Source: Symbiodinium natans (taxonomy: Eukaryota > Sar > Dinophyceae > Suessiales > Symbiodiniaceae). From it: a stretch of 10,000 nucleotides of DNA. Below, in pieces: positions 1 to 8,360 of the stretch. The stretch's first letter is position 1. Each line of letters opens with the position of its first letter. The stretch lies in NCBI GenBank assembly GCA_905221605.1, contig CAJNDS010001505.1, positions 5,001 to 15,000 on the forward strand. Direction: 5' to 3'. The notes under the pieces were generated by a model. That model searched no databases, was not told the origin of the DNA, and saw only the letters and a list, made by a program, of their open reading frames with translations. The translations under genes and the position numbers were made by a program.

Positions 1-36
1 CTAATAGCTGGAGGCAACACCGGTGCAGGCCGGGGC
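1..36 (-). other. Start of intron 18 (partial, GC donor)
   Basis: Sequence after GAG|GCCCCG. The TE domain must continue off the left edge; nothing else is visible in these bases. Confidence 0.6.
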
Positions 37-117
37 CTCCAGCGGGGGGTCTAGGGCAGCATTCACCAGGCCCTTGGGCTGAATACCAAAGATGGCGACA
101 TCCGCGGCAAAGGTCGC
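37..117 (-). CDS. Exon: thioesterase second strand ([11 protein letters not shown]), last in window
   Basis: Encodes [20 protein letters not shown] then [15 protein letters not shown] matches the yglQprGl strand that follows the first helix in NRPS thioesterases (with ..pl.sieemA after it). The donor at GAG|GCCCCG follows the AG|GC rule. If not used, the frame would stop at TAG (2-4), far too early for a TE of about 230-260 residues. The GxSxG nucleophile lies beyond the window. Confidence 0.85.
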
Positions 118-3100
118 CTCGGCTGCGTCAGGGCCGGAGCTGGGGCCTACCAGGCCTGCATCCTTTAGGGTTTTGGGGTTTGGGGTTTAGGGTTTAGGGT
201 TTGGGGTTTGGGGTTTAGGGTTTCGGAATTTCGGGTTTCGGGTTCTCACTTCTACGCAGCTCGAGGAGTTGAACCATCTTCCCAAAGTGCTCAAAGTCGC
301 TCCGGCGGCCTCACTGAGGGCACGAGCGTTGCCACCAAAGCCGGGCAAGCAAAATGCCAGGTGCCTGAAGGTCATGGTTGAGACCCGGTTGCCGACATCC
401 CTTCTGAAACTCCCAAGCCCTCTTGCATCACTCCAAACCGTTGCTGCTAAGGAGCTTACCTAAGCTCCCCGTAAGAAGCAAGCGCCAGATTCTGGTCACT
501 TCATGCAAGTCTGGGTTTGTCTGACATACAATCACATCGTAAGCTGCGGAGCTCCGCAAAACCCAAAACCCTAACCCTCAACCCTAAAGCCAAAATGAAG
601 TAGGGTTTATATTCCTTGCATCCCCAAAGGACACCCAACATATGCACTCACCAACTTTCAAAAGGGAACTTGATATACACTCATTCAATATGAGTAATGT
701 AAAAAACCCTAAACCCTAAACCCTAAACCCTAAAACCCTAAACACTGTTTCAAATCATCCGACACGAACAAGCAGAAGGAGAATCCTGCCTGGGTTTGAC
801 CGGATGGCGCAGCGGAATCAAATATGTTGGCACGTTGGCTGGCTCCATGAGCTCACGGATGGTGGGTGTTTGGAACAGGTCGGCCACCTGTCACAATCTT
901 CTGAATACTTCTAGAAGCTTCTTAGGGTTTAGGGTTTAGGGTTTAGGGTTTAGGGTTTAGGGTTTCGGGTTTCGGGTTTACTTCTAGAAGCTTCTTGCGC
1001 TTGAGCGGTATCCTGCGAAGCGAGTATGCTCCCCACCACCTTTCTTGCAGGAATAAGTTAATGTTGACCTCGAAGTAATAGCGATTCATTTCCCCCCCCC
1101 CCCCCCCCCCCCCGCCCCCCCCCCCCCCGCCCCCCCGCCCCCGCCCCCCCCCGCCCCCCCCCCCGCCCCCCCCCGCCCCCCCCCCCCGCGCCCCCCGCCC
1201 CCCCCCCCCACCCCCATTGGGTGCCAAGAGACCAGCTTTAGGGTTTAGGGTTTCGGGTTTGGGGTTTCGGGTGTGTAGGGTTTAGGGTTTAGGGTTTAGG
1301 GTTTGGGGTTTAGGGTAGTCTTATACACTTGAGAGAAATCGAGCTTGGGATCTGGGAGCGAGGCGCGCATGTCAGCACTGATTTCGATGGGTTTGGACCC
1401 CCCCACCGCCGCCCCCCACCCACCCCCCCCCCACCCCCGCCACTTATCGGCCCCCTCCCCACCCCCCCCCCCGCCCCCACCCATTGAAGGGGGGCGGTCA
1501 GGCTGTCCTGAGCCGCCCCCAAGCCCTGACCTACCCAAAAGGGCCCAAAGAAAAAAACATCCGGTTCTGGGCCGGAAATTCCTTAATTGAGGGGGGGGTC
1601 TATGATTGAGTTCCGGGATTGGGATTCCTGAATTGAGAGAGAGTTCCTCTTTCTGCTTATACGAATTACGAATAAATACTTTTTGACAGTTATTGAATAT
1701 TTTTGATAATTATTTACTTATTTTTGATGGTTACTGATTTGTTGATAGCTCTCCCTTAATTGAGGGGGGTTTATAAATATGAGGTTAACATTAATACATG
1801 TTGCCGACACCTCTTCGATGAAAGGGGCGCAGTTGTGAGCTTTACACGCTGCAACGGAGCACCGGAAAAAGCGAAGCAGCAGAAGAACGACGCCTGCAAC
1901 ATCGGGGGAGGGAAAGATGCGCCTGCAGAAGCGCCAAGACGGTAGTACGATGGTTCAATCACACGCGTGTAACGAAAGCAGCGTTCGGTGTGTCGTCTTT
2001 GGCTTTGCTTGTTCCGAGGGTTGGGCTTTCGGTGGACATCATGTGCAATTCTTCCATCTCCAATGCCTCCCACATGCTTCTACAAACACGAAGGACTTGA
2101 GAGCGGGGCGAACGAAAGCTAGGGACCCGAAGGGTGGCCAGCCGCTACGTCTATTGGCAGGCTACTGCAGCTCAGCTCAGACCTGCAAGTTTGGACTGCA
2201 GCTGCCCCCCGCATGTGCGAGCATGTTGAAGCAAGATCTGCAGACCCTTGGGGGGTCGGGGGGTCAGTGGCTCCGCCTTATCAGGAAATCTGCGCGCATC
2301 GTGACGCCTCCTGCTTACTTAATCAGGCCAAAGGCCCCCTCGCGGTGACCTTCATCCCTAAGATATCAGGCAAAAGGTCCCCCTGAGTCGCTCGCGCCAA
2401 AAAAGGAAGGTTGCAAACAAAGCTCCTGCCAGCTAGCTTGCGTGACCTTGCCATTTGCTATCAACTACCTGGACCCCCCAAAGTATGTAAAAAAACAACC
2501 CAAACCCCTCAAAAAGGGCCACTGTGCTACATATTTTAGGAGTTGAGGTAGTGCTCTTACTGCAGAAATTGCGTGACAGCAGACGCCGTTTCAAAAGGAG
2601 ATCGCCTGGAAGGAGCCCTTGCACAGCGAGACTAGCCGTAGAGCCAGGAAGGAAGTTCCGCCGAGCTCAAAAAAGTCCTGAGATCTCAGTGCGACCAGAC
2701 AACGGTTTAGGGTTTAGGGTTTAGGGTTTAGGGTTTAGGGTTTAGGGTTTAGGGTTTAGGGTTTAGGGTTTAGGGTTTGGGAGCTAGCGTTGCCTAGCAT
2801 GGCCCCATGCGCAAGGATGACTTGGAAGGTCTTGGGGCAATCTCTGGGAATGGCTTCGGGGTTTGGGGTTTAGGGTTTAAGGGTTGAGGTTGCCAAGGTG
2901 TAACCGGCGGTACCGCCAGTCCGACCCGGTCTAGATGATGTGCTCCTTTTACTGCGCAGGGAGACCTCCTGCAATCACCAGCATGGAGGACTACCAAGCG
3001 CGGCCCCGTCAGACACATGGCTGGCAACATGTACGGTATTACTAGTTAAGGGAGATGCGTCACATGAGAATAGGGCTCTGAGCATGATTCAAGGAATTTT

Positions 3101-3510
3101 CATCATTCAAAAGTCTGGGGATCCCTCATACCTCTCTTTGCTGGCATAGCTGGAAAAAAGCTCAAACACCTGCATGCTGTCAAGGAAGAAATCAACCGGC
3201 TCACGGTCAAATCCTGATCCTCGCTGAAGTTTCGGATGTTACTTCGTGCTTCCTTGTAAGAGGAAGGAAAAGAAATTGCCAGAACATTGCCAACACACGG
3301 ATGGCAATTGCACATAGAGCGCAACGCTTAGAATCTAGCAGCGCAGGGCTTTCCGGCCAAGTGTCATCGTCGATTCCCAGCTGGTCAACATTGAGGACTT
3401 CCTGCGCATGACCCCGCCCGACCAACTCCCGCCCCCCCCCCGCAACTTAGGAGCTGAATACCCGAGCCTAACCTTTTGCATGTATATTTATAAATATCAA
3501 TAAATAAATA

Positions 3511-3544
<34 letters not shown>

Positions 3545-6500
3545 GAGTAGGACTCTATATAGCAAAAAACGTTACAGGTTACCTACCCAGTCCCTAAGCC
3601 AAGAAGAGCAACCTCATGAAAATAAAGTGGCTGCAGCATGTATCGCTTCTGTTAGTCGAAGCCCATCCTTCCAGATTTGCACCATGTCCTGGGACTGGAC
3701 ACAGGGTTTCGGGTTCAGGGTTTAGGGTTCAGGGTTTAGGGTTTAGGGTTTGGGTTTAGGGTTTAGGGTCAAATAGTAGGATTCCCTTATGCGAAGGACC
3801 CCCATGAGGTACCCTAACTTCGGAAACCACCAGTTGGACCGAGCAGGATATGACCCTAAATTCATAAATCTTAAAGCTCCTGCAGATGGTTCAATTGGTT
3901 TAGGGCTTAGGGCTTAGGGCTTGGGGTTTAGGGTTTAGGGTTTAGGGTTTAGGGTTTAGGGTGTAGGGTTTAGGGTTTAGGATTTAGGGTTTAGGGTCTT
4001 GTACTAACATTTCTTGATAGGGACTATAATAGGGGGTACTAGAATCCCAATTAAGGACTGTTAGTAAAAGGCCGACTTAAGGGTTTAGAGTGCGGCTGGG
4101 CCATCTCAGTCTGAGGTTAGGGTTTAGGGTTTAAGGTTTAGGGTTTAGGGTTTAGGGTTTAGGGTTTAGGGTTTCGGGTTTAGGGTTTAGGGTTTAGGGT
4201 TTAGGGCTAGGGTTTAAGGCTGCTAAAGAAACTTCGGGGGCGACTCGAGCTTTGAGCACACCTTGTACATCCCGAACCGCTCACTTGGGGGGTTTCCGAA
4301 AATACGGGTACCTTATTGGGATCCTTTGCAGGGAATCCTAGTATGTGGGGGTCTATACTAGGGGTGCCTTATTTTCGTAACACTCATTTAGCGTGGGATT
4401 TATAAGCCTTAGCCCTAAACCCTAAACCCTAAACCGTAACCCTAAACCCCAAACCCAAAACCCTAAACCCTAAAGCTGAATAGGGTTCACCTCCCTCCTT
4501 TCTTTGCTCCAGGGGCCCGCTCGGCATCGTTGCGTGGCTCAGCCTTGTCGCCGGCCTCCTTAACGTGCTGGCTTTGGGGGTTGAGGGTTGGAACTGCCTG
4601 CGCCGATGCCCTAAACCCTAAACCCTAAACCCTAAACCCTAAACCCTACACCCTAAACCCTAAACCCTAAACCCTAAACCCTAAACCCTAAACCCTAAAC
4701 CCTAAACCCTAAACCCTAAACCCTAAACCCTATACCCTAGACCCTAGACCCTAAACCCTAAACCCTAAACCCTAAACCCTAAACCCTAAACCCTAAACCC
4801 TAAACCCTAAACCCTAAACCCTAAACCCTAAACCCTAAACCCTAAACCCTAAACCCTAAACCCTAAGACCTAAACCCTAAACCCTAAACCCTAAACCCTA
4901 AACCCTAAACCCTAAACCCTAAACCCTAAACCCTAAACCCTAAACCCTAAACCCTAAACCCTAAACCCTAAACCCTAAACCCTAAACCCTAAACCCTGCC
5001 CTAAACCCTAAACCCTGTGTGAGCTGGACTCTCACAAGACTCCGGTGACTCGGGTCGGCGGGCTCTCGACGGAGTCTGCAACAACCACAGCGACATGAGC
5101 ACAACCCTCCCCCAAACACCAAGCACAGCAAATTCGGCTCCTGCAGACTGTTTTGGCAGCTCGACCACTCCGAATAAGTCTCCTTCTATGCACTGAAAGG
5201 CTTTTTGGATGGCTTTGAGGGGCTTTGAGGGGCTTTGAGGGCTCGGGGCCTCTTTCACTCCTCACGGGCCCTGTAGGGCCTGCTAGGATGAAGGTGGCGG
5301 ATTTTGCATGAGGTGGTTCTTAGCGTTTCTGGGGTTTAGGGTTTAGGGTTTAGGGTTTAGGGTTTAGGGTTTAGGGTTTAGGGTTTAGGGTTTAGGGTTT
5401 AGGGTTTAGGGTTTAGGGTTTAGGGTTAGGGTTAGGGTTTAGGGTTTAGGGTTTAGGGTTTAGGGTTTAGGGTTTAGGGTTTAGGGTTTAGGGTTTAGGG
5501 TTTAGGGTTTAGGGTTTAGGTCCAAGAACCCATCGAAAAAGGTAATTCTTTGCTGCGCACATGCCGTGAAGACGTCACATACCAGCCAAGGCAAGCACCG
5601 GTGTCGGTTCAGTGCCATGCCCTCCCTGCCGCCCTAGCAACGGGTCAAAAACGGCCTATTTAGGGTTTAGGGTTTAGGGTTCTTGGAGAGCAGGAGGGGT
5701 TCTCAAGCAGTGGTTCCTAAACCCTAAACCCTAAGCCCTAAGCCCGAAGCCCTAAACTGCCCTAAACCCTAAACCCTAAACCCTAAACCCTAAACCCTAA
5801 ATCCTTGCTCCTGGAGGCTCTTCTCGTCGATCTTGCCGAAGGCTGTCAGTGGGAGCCGGTCCAAGGGAATGAAGCAGGAAGGAACCATGTATCCGGGGAG
5901 CCTCAGTCCACAAGTCCAAAAGGTTTCTTGGCAGGTCTAGGGCTTAGGGCTTAGGGCTTAGGGCTTAGGGCTTAGGGCTTAGGGCTTAGGGTTTAGGGTT
6001 TAGGGTTTAGGGTTTAGGGTTTAGGGTTTAGGGTTTAGGGTTTAGGGTTTAGGGTTTAGGGTTTAGGGTTTAGGGTTTAGGGTTTAGGCTCTCGCACCAC
6101 CTCATGCATGTAAGCGGAATGGAGAAAGACCACCAAGGCTTCGTGATAGCTACAAGGCACACGGGCTGGTACTTCAGCAAGGAACATCGACTAACTATAC
6201 CTGGGACTCTATTTGCCTACAGTCTCATAGTCACTACCCTTAATTAGTAGGTATAACTCATAACACAGCAGGTAGAGAGGGTCCCAGGAAGAGTCTGACT
6301 GATACTGCAACACTGGTAGCCCAATAACCATATTATAATGAGGGCACCCTTTTTTGGGTTGGTTGTTTTACAAACGGGAACCCATAACCAACAACATGGT
6401 AAAGGGTACCACTGGGCTGCTAAGAACAAAAACGACATCTGGTGAGGCACTTTCTGGTCACTTCGCGGCGCAACTGGAAACGGGCGGAGCTCTCCGTCTC

Positions 6501-8328
6501 GGCTGCCTGTGTCAGGCAGAAGGTTTAGGGTTTAGGGTTTAGGGTTTAGGGTTTAGGGTTTAGGGTTTAGGGTTTAGGGTTTAGGGTTTAGAGAACATTA
6601 GTAGCGTGCTCCCAACACCGCAGCTGCTTTCGTCTTTGCGTCGCGAAAGGCTGCGATGCTGATGCATGATGCCGGTCCGGTACTGCAACAGTTGCTGCTG
6701 CTAATCGGCAAGGCCAGCTACACCCTAAACCCTGAACCCTGAACCCTAAACCCTAAACCCTAAACCCTACATAAACCCTAAACCTCACAGCAAAGGGTGA
6801 GGAGGGGGAACACAGGTTGCTCGGCGTGCACAGCTGGTCAAAGCTTGGCCCTCTTGAATCTCGATGTCTCCTGAAAACTCAACTCAATGACTAAATCAGC
6901 AAGAACGTTGCAATATTACAGGGCCTTAGCAATTTGAATAGCTTTTTTTTGGGGGGGGAGGTTATTATTCTATGGTAATAAAGGCACCCTAAGGGAAGAG
7001 CATTAGTAATTTTTCCGACCCCGATATTATTGAATAGCTTCGATTTTTTCCTGCATGTCACGCATCTGTGCTTCACCTCTCGCCTTTTCTCAGGGTTTAC
7101 GGTGTAGGGCTTAGGGTTTAGGGTTTAGGGCTTCGGGTTTCGGGTGTCGAAAAAGTAGTATTGCTTGTTGGCTGAGTTTTGTCTGCCTCACCCTAAACCC
7201 TAAACCCTAGACCCTAAAACCTTGCTTCCCCTAAGTGCTTCTCCTGTCTCTCAATGCTTGTTCTCGAAATCATGTGAATGTTAGCGCTTGGCCACCCTAA
7301 ACCCTAAACCCTCAACCCTAAACCCCAAACCCCAAAAATCGCGAATCCGCATGTAAGCGCAGAGCCAGGAAACACAGAGCCGCTGGCTTGACTTCCCTGA
7401 AGAATCCTGAAGATCCTCTGTCTGCTACAAGAGCCTGTCAAAACAGCATGATAGAACACAAGGGTCCTGGAAAGGTAGGGTTTAGGGTTCAGGGTTTAGG
7501 GTTTATACGGTTTTTGGGTTTTAGGGTGTTCAATGTGCTTCCGCAGCCAGGTGCAAGATCAGTTGCAATGGGTTGGCTGCATGGGGATGGGTGAGGAACC
7601 CTTGTACCCGCTAAACTCCAAACTCCAAACCGTGCGGCAGCCACGTGCCAATTCAAGGATCGGCCCTAAATTACCCTAAACCCTACACCCTAAACCCTAA
7701 ACCCAAAACAGGTCGTCACTGCAGCGCCTCCCAGACCACGAACGCCGCAAGTTCCGTTTCCGACGAGTCAGTGTCGCTCCTGGCTGCGGCTTCAGGGAGT
7801 GCCAACACCCTAAACCCTAAACCCTAAACCCTAAACCATTGGTTTACACAGGCACCGTTTGTGATTTCGGGATTAGGGCTTGCAAGGACAAAAGGCTTCC
7901 CACGTCTTGCGAGCATTTGCGAGCAAAAGGGGGCCTCTCCTTGTCACAGGCAGGACGTAGCAGTCACTGACACCATCCGCCTCCAGCAAGGTCTTCGTCA
8001 CGTCGCCAATCTCAACCCTGTAGCCACGAATTTTCACCTACCACCAGCACAAGTCCAGGTGTGATCCATGACGCAGCAGAGCCTCTATTGTTTATCGCTT
8101 TAGGTCAATGCACGTCCTGCACTCATGAAGCATAGGGTTTAGGGTTTAGGGTTTGTGATCCATCTCTCACCGTACTTCACGGTGTCCTCGACCCAGCCTG
8201 CCCCTTGCCAACGCGGGAGACAAACTCCAGGTTGCCATCAGGACGCCAGCGTGCGAGGTCCCCGGTGCGGAACATCAGGCCTCCAGGGGCTTAGGGTTTA
8301 GTGGCTTAAGGTAGGGTTTGTTTAGGGT

Positions 8329-8360
<32 letters not shown>

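Larger units (their letters stand above)
888..2605 (-). other. Intron 15 (1718 nt, GC-AG), largest intron, with C-rich tracts
   Basis: Contains TTTAGGG patches (924-980 and 1237-1316), a poly-C tract (1092-1215), a second C-rich tract (1399-1490), an AT-rich stretch (1660-1790), and a direct repeat (1581-1610 and 1754-1782). The part from 1800 to 2605 is mixed, fairly GC-rich sequence with open frames but no recognised protein. Donor TTCCAG|GC and acceptor TGACAG|G. Confidence 0.78.
3689..4516 (-). other. Intron 12 (828 nt, GC-AG) with telomeric arrays and an inverted repeat pair
   Basis: Contains degenerate TTTAGGG at 3703-3770, 3899-3998 and 4117-4213, a CCCTAAA patch at 4409-4473, and two inverted copies of one dispersed repeat (3773-3831 and 4287-4344). 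No coding match was found inside. Confidence 0.72.
4598..5810 (-). other. Intron 11 (1213 nt, GA-AG) with two large opposed telomeric arrays
   Basis: Left to right it holds a 408-bp CCCTAAA array (4609-5016), about 315 bp of unique sequence including GGCTTTGAGG x3 (5211-5240), a TTTAGGG array (5334-5520), unique sequence, a short TTTAGGG patch (5660-5680) and a CCCTAAA patch (5718-5803). The donor is only 7 nt from the last patch and the acceptor 11 nt from the first array. Confidence 0.8.
5902..6453 (-). other. Intron 10 (552 nt, ambiguous donor) with telomeric array
   Basis: Holds a CTTAGGG/TTTAGGG array (5937-6088), an 89-bp inverted-repeat element (6200-6288) and imperfect inverted segments around 6310-6420. 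No coding match was found. The acceptor ACTGAG|G follows the rule of the other introns; the donor does not. Confidence 0.65.

Noticed and set aside
2-4. TAG as the natural stop of the gene.
   Set aside because: It would end the protein in the second strand of the thioesterase; a GC donor at 36 fits the pattern of the other introns.
586-606. Possible relict of the dinoflagellate spliced leader (CATTTTGGCT on the minus strand).
   Set aside because: Only a 10-base match, with the flanking bases wrong and no retrogene beside it.
943-1227. Gly-rich open frame on the minus strand.
   Set aside because: It is only the translation of the poly-C tract and telomeric units inside intron 15.
1345-1590. 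Pro-rich open frame on the plus strand, and Gly-rich frames opposite it.
   Set aside because: Composition artefact of the C-rich tract at 1399-1490; no domain or splice support.
1948-2143. Minus-strand frame containing [14 protein letters not shown], first taken for PCP helix 4.
   Set aside because: The exon at 790-887 supplies [10 protein letters not shown] and joins the PCP core directly in phase 0, leaving no place for it.
1917-2348. 143-codon plus-strand open frame.
   Set aside because: No recognisable motif, opposite to the NRPS gene and inside its intron 15; GC-rich sequence gives long frames by chance.
2966-2992. Minus-strand SSMLVIA, carrier-like.
   Set aside because: Too short, inside intron 14 and unnecessary once the true core exon was found.
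3130-3199. Minus-strand frame [14 protein letters not shown], carrier-like helix 2.
   Set aside because: The exon at 2606-2677 encodes the exact DFFELGGTS continuation of GIDD with proper splice sites; this frame lies in intron 14 and lacks LGG.
4609-5016. Chromosome end (true telomere).
   Set aside because: The array is interrupted and followed on both sides by exons of one gene, and arrays of both orientations alternate; it is interstitial.
5001-5258. 85-codon minus-strand frame in intron 11.
   Set aside because: Includes the GGCTTTGAGG tandem repeat and telomeric units; no NRPS or other motif.
5334-5520. CRISPR-like regularly spaced repeats.
   Set aside because: Units are contiguous 7-mers with no spacers.
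5519-5640. Minus-strand frame ending [13 protein letters not shown]-like.
   Set aside because: The direct join KSLQ to AVPTL and the later PCP exons fit better; it lies in intron 11 with no suitable donor before GGxS.
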